Below are positions 1 to 5,447 of a stretch of DNA of 10,519 bases, one piece after another (position 1 is the stretch's first letter; the number at the start of each line of letters is the position of its first letter). Made by a program: the position numbers and the translations under genes. Source of the DNA: Collinsella sp. Lineage in GTDB: Bacteria; Actinomycetota; Coriobacteriia; Coriobacteriales; Coriobacteriaceae. The notes beneath the pieces are model-generated. The model did not search any database. It was not told the origin of the DNA and was given only the letters and a program-made list of their open reading frames with translations. The DNA is taken from contig DXLY01000061.1 of assembly GCA_019414465.1 (NCBI GenBank), positions 1 to 10,519 of the forward strand. The letters are read 5' to 3'.

Positions 1-279
1 GCGCAGGCGCACGACAACCGCTACGGGCACCGCGCCCGTGCGGTCAATAGCAAGCACGTCACCGTCGGCAAGACGCTCGCCATCAGTGGCATCCAGCCGG
101 GCATTCACCGTGCGCCCCAGCTCCGTCACGCCCACAAACAGGCGCGCATCAGCCTGGTCCCAATCGAGTAGCAGCTCGTCAACCTCAAAGACGCCACCCA
201 GCTCCCGACGAAGCAGGAGTTCATAGGACGGGTCGTTGAGATTTCCCAAGCGCTCCGTAGATACCAGGTCCACGGACAT
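1..279 (-). CDS. UreE-like nickel chaperone, N-terminal part (cut by window edge)
   Basis: An open frame of 93 codons runs from an ATG at 279 to the left edge without a stop, so the gene is partial. A GAGG ribosome binding site lies inside the end of the upstream slyD gene, and only three bases separate the two, so they are probably translationally coupled. The visible protein has the layout of a UreE N-terminal domain: a start containing RLGNLNDP (residues 10-17), then LLLDWDQAD (36-44), a GRTVNARL segment (55-62) and a closing ERLADGDVLAID (68-79), comparable to the GREVG and RLxDGDVL elements of UreE. UreE delivers Ni2+ to urease. The metal-binding C-terminal half lies outside the window, so the call is from memory of the family pattern only; another small beta-rich protein is possible. 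Its position after slyD, itself a nickel-handling chaperone in other bacteria, fits. Confidence 0.5.
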   Translation of the reverse strand, partial: MSVDLVSTERLGNLNDPSYELLLRRELGGVFEVDELLLDWDQADARLFVGVTELGRTVNARLDATDGERLADGDVLAIDRTGAVPVAVVVRLR

Positions 280-282
280 CAG

Positions 283-711
283 CTAGTCCTCGACCTCGAC
301 GAGCTCGATATCAAAGTTGAGGTCCTTGCCGGCGAGCTCGTGGTTGGCGTCGAGCGTCACGGCCTCGGCCGTCACATCGATGACCACGGCGGGGACGGGC
401 ATGCCGCTCGGCGTGGACAGGAAGAGCTTCATGCCCTTCTCGATCTGCTCGATATTGGGAACCTGCTCGGCCGGGAAGGTGATAACCATCTCGGGGTTGC
501 GCTCGCCGTAGGCATCGACAGCAGGAATGTGCACGGTCTTCTTCTCGCCCACCTGCATGTCGACAACAGCGGCGTCGAAGCCCTTGATCATCTGGCCGGC
601 GCCGCAGGTGAACTCCAGCGGCTCGCCGCGATCGTAGGAGCTATCGAACTGCGTGCCGTCGTCGAGCGTGCCGCGATAATGGGTCTTGACCTTCTTGCCC
701 TGGTTGGACAT
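283..711 (-). CDS. slyD: FKBP-type peptidyl-prolyl cis-trans isomerase, SlyD-like
   Basis: The protein of 142 residues catalyses prolyl isomerisation and acts as a cytoplasmic folding chaperone. The FKBP half is clear: HYRGTLDDGTQFDSS near residues 11-25, then GQMIKGFDAAVVDMQVGEKK around 40-60. It is followed by an insert-in-flap chaperone domain beginning at DAYGERNPE and a return strand DLNFDIELVEVED at the C-terminus, the usual SlyD domain order. The ATG at 711 is chosen because GGAGG lies six bases upstream; an in-frame ATG at 741 would add ten residues but has no comparable site. The histidine/cysteine-rich tail used by E. coli SlyD for nickel binding is absent, as in many short SlyD proteins. 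It is the first gene of a two-gene unit with the UreE-like gene and diverges from the dipeptidase gene. Confidence 0.9.
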   Translation of the reverse strand: MSNQGKKVKTHYRGTLDDGTQFDSSYDRGEPLEFTCGAGQMIKGFDAAVVDMQVGEKKTVHIPAVDAYGERNPEMVITFPAEQVPNIEQIEKGMKLFLSTPSGMPVPAVVIDVTAEAVTLDANHELAGKDLNFDIELVEVED

Positions 712-831
712 GGTAACCTCCGTGATAAGGGCGGCGCACAACGCGGGCCGCCGTGAACATATGGCGCTAACTATACCCTAGTCATACAATTCAAAGACAG
801 TTTGCAAAGAAACGCTGCAACCGGAGGAACC
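712..831. promoter_or_regulatory. Divergent intergenic region, slyD / dipeptidase
   Basis: This 120-bp AT-richer gap separates two divergent genes and must hold promoters for both. On the plus strand TACAAT at 785-790 is a reasonable -10 for the dipeptidase gene, though no good -35 sits 17 bp upstream. On the minus strand TATAGT (775 to 770) is a candidate -10 for slyD, also without a clear -35. Both assignments are weak. The ribosome binding sites (GGAGG at 823-827 on plus, and GGAGG just upstream of 711 on minus) are clear. Confidence 0.35.
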
Positions 832-1845
832 ATGGCATATCCCGTATTTGACCTACACTGCGACACCGCCGACCGCATCGGCTGGGCCACGCTCGATCTC
901 GACCTGCGCTTTACCGCCGGCACCGACGGCTATTTCCCCGGCGACGAAACGCATCCGCAGGATTTCGACCTCATCGAGGGCAACGCCTGCGCCATCTCGC
1001 TCGCAAAGATCGGCAACACGCCGTGGGCACAGTGCTTCGCCACGTTTGTCCCCGACGAGATTCCCACCGCCCACGCCGCACGCTTCCAAGCACAGATCAT
1101 GGCGCACATGAGCGGCCAGGCAATGCTCAACCACGACCGCATGGTCAACGTACGCAGCGCCGCTGACATTCGCCCTGCACTCAAAGACGGCAAGGTCGCC
1201 TGCATCCACACCATCGAAAACGCCACGTTCTTTGCCGAGGACCCCGCGCTGATCGAGGCGCTCAAGAGCCTGGGCGTACTCATGTCATCGCTCAGCTGGA
1301 ACGCGCAGGGACCGCTCGCGAGCGGCCACGACACCCACGCCGGCCTCACCGCCGCCGGCATCGAGGCGCTTACGCAGATGGAACACGCCGGCATGATACT
1401 CGACGTCTCCCACCTCAACGATGAGTGCTTTGACGAGGTTGTCGCCCACGCCACGCGCCCCTTCGTCGCCAGCCACTCCAACTCCCGTGCGGTTTGCGGC
1501 GTCAAGCGCAACCTCACCGACGACCAGTTCCGTACCATTCGCGACATGGGCGGCATCGTCGGCCTCAACTACTGCAGCGAGTTCCTCTCCAACGAAGCAA
1601 CCGACGAGACCGCCGCAGATGTCACCTTCGACCAGCTGGCAGCCCATATCGAACACTGGCTCGACCTGGGCGGCGAAGATGTCATCGCGCTCGGCGGCGA
1701 CTGGGACGGCGCCAAGGTACCCGACTTCCTCTCCGATGCCAGCAAGATGCCCGAGTTCCAGAACATGCTTTCCAAGCATTTTGGCAAGACCGTGATGCAA
1801 AAGCTCTGCAGCGACAACGCGCTTGCCTTCTTCGAGCGTTATTAA
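832..1845 (+). CDS. Membrane dipeptidase family protein (peptidase M19)
   Basis: The 337-residue protein belongs to the renal-dipeptidase family (M19), binuclear zinc enzymes that hydrolyse dipeptides and often accept a D-amino acid on the C-terminal side. The metal ligands are all visible: H9 and D11 in FDLHCDT, the bridging glutamate E129 in HTIEN, H194 in LDVSHLND and H215 in ASHSNSR; the catalytic-site aspartate is D290 in GGDWDG. Length and motif spacing are normal for the family. There is no signal peptide or membrane segment, so the enzyme is probably cytoplasmic, with a role in peptide nutrition or turnover of peptidoglycan-derived dipeptides. The ATG at 832 follows GGAGG with four bases between; an in-frame ATG at 802 would add ten residues without a good ribosome binding site. 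The next gene on this strand is another zinc peptidase, separated by a hairpin. Confidence 0.93.
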   Translation: MAYPVFDLHCDTADRIGWATLDLDLRFTAGTDGYFPGDETHPQDFDLIEGNACAISLAKIGNTPWAQCFATFVPDEIPTAHAARFQAQIMAHMSGQAMLNHDRMVNVRSAADIRPALKDGKVACIHTIENATFFAEDPALIEALKSLGVLMSSLSWNAQGPLASGHDTHAGLTAAGIEALTQMEHAGMILDVSHLNDECFDEVVAHATRPFVASHSNSRAVCGVKRNLTDDQFRTIRDMGGIVGLNYCSEFLSNEATDETAADVTFDQLAAHIEHWLDLGGEDVIALGGDWDGAKVPDFLSDASKMPEFQNMLSKHFGKTVMQKLCSDNALAFFERY

Positions 1846-1861
1846 TTTCACATCCCTTGAG

Positions 1862-1897
1862 CGGGCCGGCATGCCGAACGGTCGACATGCCGGCCCG
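1862..1897. repeat. Perfect 12-bp hairpin between dipeptidase and metallopeptidase genes
   Basis: CGGGCCGGCATG (1862-1873) and CATGCCGGCCCG (1886-1897) are perfect inverted repeats around a 12-nt loop, which itself contains CCG-AA-CGG. The hairpin begins 16 bases after the dipeptidase stop. It could act as a terminator or an mRNA 3'-end stabiliser, but no T-tract follows the right arm, so an intrinsic terminator is not proven. An in-frame ATG for the next gene lies inside the right arm (1887) but lacks a ribosome binding site. Confidence 0.7.
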
Positions 1898-1919
1898 TCC
1901 CCGATCTGAAGGACCGCTT

Positions 1920-2696
1920 TTGACGCAGCAGTTTACGATTTCCGCATCCCGACCGGATGGGACGACCATCCCCGTCGTCGTTACCAAAAAGCGCGTCAAG
2001 AACTTCAACCTACGCGTCACATCGAGCGGCGAGGTCCACGCCAGCGCACCGATCGGCGCCAGCCGCGAGCGTATCGAAGCGTTTGTGAAGCGCAACAGCG
2101 CCTGGATTATCAGCCGACTTGCCCAGCGCGAGCAACGTCAGGCGACGGCACGAGAGCCGCTCAGCCCCTCGTCCATCATTGCACTTTGGGGCAAGCCCAT
2201 CACGGTACAGGATGCACTCGATCACAACTTTGCATCACCCGCACCGCGACCCAAACAGGCCACCTTCGCAAGTTTTATGGGTACCGATGAATCGGACGAA
2301 GGCCCACAGGCCAAGCGGCACGCAATCCTCGACGGCCTAACGTCCGATGAGCTCCAAGCCCGTATCGACCAGCTCTATGCAACCGAGGTCACCACGGCGC
2401 TGTACGATATGGTGCACGCGTACGAAATCGCAATGGGCGTCACCGTGGCCCGCGTCTCCGTGCGCAGCATGAAAACGCGCTGGGGATCATGCACGCCCAA
2501 GACCGGCGCCATTCGCATCGCACTCGAACTTGCCGCCTATCCCATCGAATGCCTCGACATGGTTGTCGCCCACGAGCTCGTCCACTTGCTCGAGCCAAGC
2601 CACAATCAGCGATTCCACGCCCTGCTCGACACGTACTGTCCCAACAATAAAGCTCTGTCGCAGCGGCTCAAGCAGCCACCCATAGAGTCGTATTAG
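1920..2696 (+). CDS. YgjP-like zinc metallopeptidase (WLM/DUF45 family)
   Basis: This 258-residue protein has the signature of the YgjP/DUF45 metallopeptidases. The N-terminal strand region carries KNFNLRVTSSGEVHASAP and a helix ending in the NSAWI type of motif; then comes RWGSC at about 187-191; and the zinc site is HELVH (218-222) with a third ligand at H228 in EPSHNQRFH. Between the N-terminal domain (to about residue 95) and the catalytic domain there is a polar, charged stretch (about 100-140) longer than I expect for the family. The start is a TTG at 1920 with GAAGGA six bases upstream. The in-frame ATG at 1887 is rejected because it lies in the right arm of a hairpin and has no ribosome binding site. 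Substrate and physiological role are unknown; the protein is cytoplasmic by sequence. It converges on folB with only six bases between stops. Confidence 0.85.
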   Translation: MTQQFTISASRPDGTTIPVVVTKKRVKNFNLRVTSSGEVHASAPIGASRERIEAFVKRNSAWIISRLAQREQRQATAREPLSPSSIIALWGKPITVQDALDHNFASPAPRPKQATFASFMGTDESDEGPQAKRHAILDGLTSDELQARIDQLYATEVTTALYDMVHAYEIAMGVTVARVSVRSMKTRWGSCTPKTGAIRIALELAAYPIECLDMVVAHELVHLLEPSHNQRFHALLDTYCPNNKALSQRLKQPPIESY

Positions 2697-2702
2697 AACC
2701 GG

Positions 2703-3188
2703 TTAGCGCACGCGCTCGATCTCGACGCCGCAGCTTGCCAGGGGCAGGCCAACAGGAGCCCACGGCTTATCGAGCTTTATGCGCACACCAAGCAGCGAGG
2801 GATAACGGCGCAGCAGCATCTGGGCTGTCCCCTCGGCTGCCGCCTCGATGAGCTTAAACGTATGCTCGCGCAGATAGCCATCGACATCGTGGCACCCCGA
2901 GCCGTAGTCAATCGAGGCATCCAGGTTATCGTGCTCCCCCGCCGCGCGCAGGTCGGCATAGAGCACCAGAGAAACGATGAACTTCTGACCCAGCGCGTTC
3001 TCCTCGGGATACACGCCATGGTTGGCAAAAACCTCAAGGCCGTCAATGACAATACGATCGGCATGGCGCAGATCATCATAGCTCACGTGAGGCACCGCCG
3101 TTGCGGTGGATATTTCGCCCCTTCCACGGCGGGCGAGCTCAGCACCTTCAGTCTTGGTTGCATTCTCGGGCAGTTTTTTGTTACTCAA
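2703..3188 (-). CDS. folB: Dihydroneopterin aldolase
   Basis: FolB cleaves 7,8-dihydroneopterin to 6-hydroxymethyl-7,8-dihydropterin and glycolaldehyde in folate synthesis. Visible family features are VIDGLEVFANHGVYPEE (about 47-63, with the active-site glutamate), the DYG motif with conserved Y95, and LDKPWAP with the catalytic lysine K141. The protein is 161 residues, about 40 longer than a typical FolB, because of a polar N-terminal extension with no recognisable domain. The start is TTG at 3188, supported by AAGGAG at 3203 to 3198, nine bases upstream. There is no internal Met before the core, so the extension is probably real unless a GTG near residue 35 is used. It is the last gene of the folE-HD-folB cluster, 43 bases after the HD gene. 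Confidence 0.9.
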   Translation of the reverse strand: MSNKKLPENATKTEGAELARRGRGEISTATAVPHVSYDDLRHADRIVIDGLEVFANHGVYPEENALGQKFIVSLVLYADLRAAGEHDNLDASIDYGSGCHDVDGYLREHTFKLIEAAAEGTAQMLLRRYPSLLGVRIKLDKPWAPVGLPLASCGVEIERVR

Positions 3189-3231
3189 CGCGATCGTCTC
3201 CTTCGTTTAGAACCCCAACCGCGCAAACTAA

Positions 3232-3813
3232 CTACACGCGAATCGACAGGTTCTTTTTATCATCGCTCCAGTTGCAAGCATTGCGCGCGGGGCATGCAAA
3301 GCAGGCGCGCGACGCTTTGTCGGCTGCATAGAGCAGACGCTCAAGCGGTTGGCTGTTCACGCGCAGCTTTCGATGGCCCAGAATGGCCGTCTTAATGGCT
3401 GCGGCATCGGCCGGCTCAAACGCCACGTCATCGGGCATGCCGCCGAGAATCGCATCAGCGACGCGTTCGCTTGCAACATCATGGGATATACCCGATTCAT
3501 ACTGTTCATCTTTGCCGATATCGTGAAGAAGTGCCGTGGCGTAGATGACCTCGCGGTCAAATTCGAGCTGTTCCTCGAGATTCTTGATCCACATAATGCG
3601 AGCGACATCGAGCAGATGGTCAATACCGTGGCGGCAGAAGATGCGCCCCGATTCCAACTGTGCAATGTTGCCCAGGTGCCGTCGGAACAGCCCGTTGGCA
3701 CAAATGTAATCAATGCGAGGCATGGCACCAAAGGGGGCCAGGCCCGAAGCCATAAAGCCGCGACGCGACGTCCCCTCATCGGTCTTCGATGTAAAGTCGT
3801 TGACGACTCTCAT
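3232..3813 (-). CDS. HD-domain hydrolase in the folate cluster
   Basis: The 193-residue protein has an HD metal-dependent phosphohydrolase domain: H62/H66 in CRHGIDHLLD, the HD pair H97-D98 in LLHDIGK, further histidines H111 and H147, and D165 in YAADKASR. After the domain comes a short cysteine motif, C171-x2-C174-x5-C180-N-W, which resembles a metal or Fe-S site and which I associate with an HD subfamily found in Clostridia and Actinobacteria. It begins two bases after the folE stop and precedes folB, so a role in pterin synthesis is likely. Removal of phosphates from dihydroneopterin triphosphate, the step between FolE and FolB, is the natural hypothesis. The first ATG (3813) lacks a strong ribosome binding site and may rely on coupling; starts at residue 21 or 31 are possible, and the conserved region begins near residue 32. 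Confidence 0.8.
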   Translation of the reverse strand: MRVVNDFTSKTDEGTSRRGFMASGLAPFGAMPRIDYICANGLFRRHLGNIAQLESGRIFCRHGIDHLLDVARIMWIKNLEEQLEFDREVIYATALLHDIGKDEQYESGISHDVASERVADAILGGMPDDVAFEPADAAAIKTAILGHRKLRVNSQPLERLLYAADKASRACFACPARNACNWSDDKKNLSIRV

Positions 3814-3815
3814 GG

Positions 3816-4373
3816 TTAGCGGCCCAACATCCTAAAGAAACGCTCCTCGAGCGCGGGATCGGTCTCAAAGACGCCGCGGCGAGCGAGCGTCACGGTCTTG
3901 GTGCCGGGCTTTTGCACGCCACGCATCGTCATGCACATATGCTCGGCCTCCATCAACACAATCGCTCCCTGGGGAGCGAGATAGTCCATGAGGGCATCGG
4001 CAACCTGTGCACACAGTTGCTCCTGCAGCTGCAGACGGCGCGCATAAACCTCAACCGTGCGGGCGAGCTTGGAAAGCCCAGCCACCCGACCGTTAGGGAT
4101 ATAACCAATGGCGGCCTTGCCATAAAACGGTAGCAGATGATGTTCACACAGCGAATAGAACGTGATGTCGCGCTCGATAACCAAATCATTCGAAGCGACG
4201 GCAAAGGTTTTGGACAGGTGCTCCTCGGCACTCTGGCCCATGCCGCCGGCGATCTCACCATACATACGGGCAACGCGCGCCGGGGTCTCCAACAGGCCCT
4301 CACGAGTTGGGTCCTCGCCTATGCCCTCAAGCAACAGCTTAATGGCGGCCTCGACTTTTTCCTGATCGACCAT
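3816..4373 (-). CDS. folE: GTP cyclohydrolase I
   Basis: FolE converts GTP to 7,8-dihydroneopterin triphosphate and formate, the first step of tetrahydrofolate synthesis. The 185-residue protein is a full-length type IA enzyme: an N-terminal helix, then DPTREGLLETPARVARMY (21-38), the zinc site C76/H79 in SLCEHH with C147 in EHMCMTMRG, the substrate-binding region GLSKLAR (99-105), and a C-terminal RRGVFE segment. ATG at 4373 has GAGG five bases upstream. The gene lies 66 bases downstream of nrdG on the same strand and starts the folE-HD-folB cluster. The gap holds a weak extended -10-like TGGTACCAT, so folE may be read from nrdG or from its own promoter. Confidence 0.97.
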   Translation of the reverse strand: MVDQEKVEAAIKLLLEGIGEDPTREGLLETPARVARMYGEIAGGMGQSAEEHLSKTFAVASNDLVIERDITFYSLCEHHLLPFYGKAAIGYIPNGRVAGLSKLARTVEVYARRLQLQEQLCAQVADALMDYLAPQGAIVLMEAEHMCMTMRGVQKPGTKTVTLARRGVFETDPALEERFFRMLGR

Positions 4374-4439
4374 CTGGGCCTCACTTTTCCGATTTCACGT
4401 TCGCGCTATGGTACCACGCCCTCCGGCATCGACCACAAG

Positions 4440-5021
4440 CTACATAGTATGGGTCGAATAGACCGGATCATCACGCCAAAGTTCAACCGCATCACAAAGC
4501 GCAACGCCCTCGCGCTCAGCACGGGCGCGCGTAGCGTTCATATCGATCACGCGCTGGTTACTCGAGCCCCTAAAACGCAATGAGATATCATACAGATCCT
4601 GAACAAACGGGCCATCCACCAACATGTCGAGGCAGGCAAGGATACGGTCCGTGACCTCGGTATGGTGGCGGCCTCCCGGCATAAGCTCCTCGAGCACATC
4701 GCCGGTGAAACACCAAATAGTCTTCCCCGACCCCGCTGGATAGGCCGCGCGAACACGCTCGACAAAATCAACGAGTCCCGCTTGATTCTCGGGCTCCATA
4801 GGCTCGCCGCCCAGAATCGTCAGGCCGTCAATAAAGGGATGATCGAGGCTCTCGATAATCTTGTCCTCGACGGCACGATCAAACGGCTCGCCCGCGGCAA
4901 AGTCCCACGCGACGGAGTTAAAGCAATTCTTGCAGCCACGACGGCACCCGCTCACAAACAGAGAAGTGCGGACGCCTTCTCCATCAGCAATGTCGAAATA
5001 CTTAATGTTCGCGTAGTTCAT
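4440..5021 (-). CDS. nrdG: Anaerobic ribonucleoside-triphosphate reductase activating protein
   Basis: NrdG is the radical-SAM activase that uses S-adenosylmethionine and a 4Fe-4S cluster to install the glycyl radical in NrdD. The 193-residue protein opens with MNYANIKYFDIADGEGVRTS and carries the cluster motif C26-x3-C30-x2-C33, followed by the SAM-binding GGEP in LTILGGEPM and a C-terminal LRFRGSSNQRVID segment. Start at 5021 is set by AGGAAGG six bases upstream; the open frame continues to 5177, but the extra 52 residues read through an inverted-repeat element and are not credible. The gene is separated from nrdD by 426 bp of structured sequence, whereas these genes are usually close together. 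A long inverted repeat ends one base upstream of its ribosome binding site. Confidence 0.95.
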   Translation of the reverse strand: MNYANIKYFDIADGEGVRTSLFVSGCRRGCKNCFNSVAWDFAAGEPFDRAVEDKIIESLDHPFIDGLTILGGEPMEPENQAGLVDFVERVRAAYPAGSGKTIWCFTGDVLEELMPGGRHHTEVTDRILACLDMLVDGPFVQDLYDISLRFRGSSNQRVIDMNATRARAEREGVALCDAVELWRDDPVYSTHTM

Positions 5022-5035
5022 AGGTAACCTTCCTG

Positions 5036-5121
5036 GGGGTCTGGAGTATATCATCCCGTCCTCAAACATTCTCGGCCTTCGGCCTGCGAAACTGCGGGCG
5101 GGACGATATACTCCAGACCCC
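5036..5121. repeat. 86-bp inverted-repeat element upstream of nrdG
   Basis: GGGGTCTGGAGTATATC (5036-5052) pairs perfectly over 17 bp with GATATACTCCAGACCCC (5105-5121). Pairing continues inward for about nine more bases (5053-5061 with 5096-5104) with one mismatch and one G-T pair. The loop holds a small GGCC-TTC-GGCC hairpin (5074-5084). In the minus-strand transcript the hairpin would end one base before the AGGAAGG site of nrdG. No target duplication is visible. It could be a processing or stability element, or a mobile palindromic unit. Confidence 0.75.
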
Positions 5122-5298
5122 TCGCGAGCGATACTCAATGAACTCAGCGAACATCGAGCATGGGGTTCGAGATCCAATAAAAACTTTGTTGCAGCTCAAC
5201 CGCCATCGCAAGTAAATCGAAGCTGCAGCTCGAATTATTTCCGCTAAGAACTTCGAAGAGTGAGCAGACCGCATGCTGCATCTCAGCTACATCAACTT
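5122..5298. other. Unassigned spacer between two inverted-repeat elements
   Basis: These 177 bp between the two palindromic elements hold no convincing gene on either strand. They are more AT-rich than the flanking genes and contain the 10-bp palindrome AGCTGCAGCT (5221-5230). I see no clear promoter for nrdG here and no NrdR-like box. Short open frames that cross it run into the inverted repeats and have no protein-like features. Confidence 0.5.
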
Positions 5299-5436
5299 GG
5301 CTGCCCCGTAGCGAGGCCCCGGACCTTTGCTCGATATGAGTTCCGCACGAACAGGAGGCGCCAGTGGCGCCTCCGTCGTGAGCCAGGACTGTCCGAAATA
5401 TCGAGCAAAGGTCCGGGGCCTCGCTACGGGGCAGCC
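5299..5436. mobile_element. 138-bp MITE-like element with perfect 39-bp inverted repeats
   Basis: The arms 5299-5337 and 5398-5436 are perfect reverse complements over 39 bp, checked base by base. Each begins GGCTGCCCCGTAGCGAGGCC at the outer end. The 60-bp centre holds a nested perfect hairpin, GGAGGCGCC-AGT-GGCGCCTCC (5354-5374), flanked by CACGA (5346-5350) and TCGTG (5376-5380). There is no coding potential: both strands simply read the same peptide from the arms. The element starts 11 bp after the nrdD stop. There is no T-tract on either side, so it does not look like an ordinary terminator. The absence of any mismatch over 39 bp suggests selection or recent exchange at DNA level, as in a miniature inverted-repeat transposable element. 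No target-site duplication is evident. Confidence 0.6.
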
Positions 5437-5447
5437 TGGGATGGTTA

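Noticed and set aside
1494..1919. Upstream extension of the metallopeptidase frame inside the dipeptidase gene
   Set aside because: It overlaps a clear gene out of frame and has arginine-rich shadow composition; the TTG at 1920 has a proper ribosome binding site.
2697..2702. Terminator between the convergent metallopeptidase and folB genes
   Set aside because: Only six bases separate the stops and no hairpin is visible; termination must occur inside the opposing genes or be Rho-dependent.
5022..5177. N-terminal extension of nrdG by 52 residues
   Set aside because: It translates the inverted-repeat element, while the ATG at 5021 has a strong ribosome binding site and begins the conserved NrdG sequence.
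5299..5436. Ordinary bidirectional rho-independent terminator
   Set aside because: A 39-bp stem is far longer than usual and there is no T-tract on either strand.
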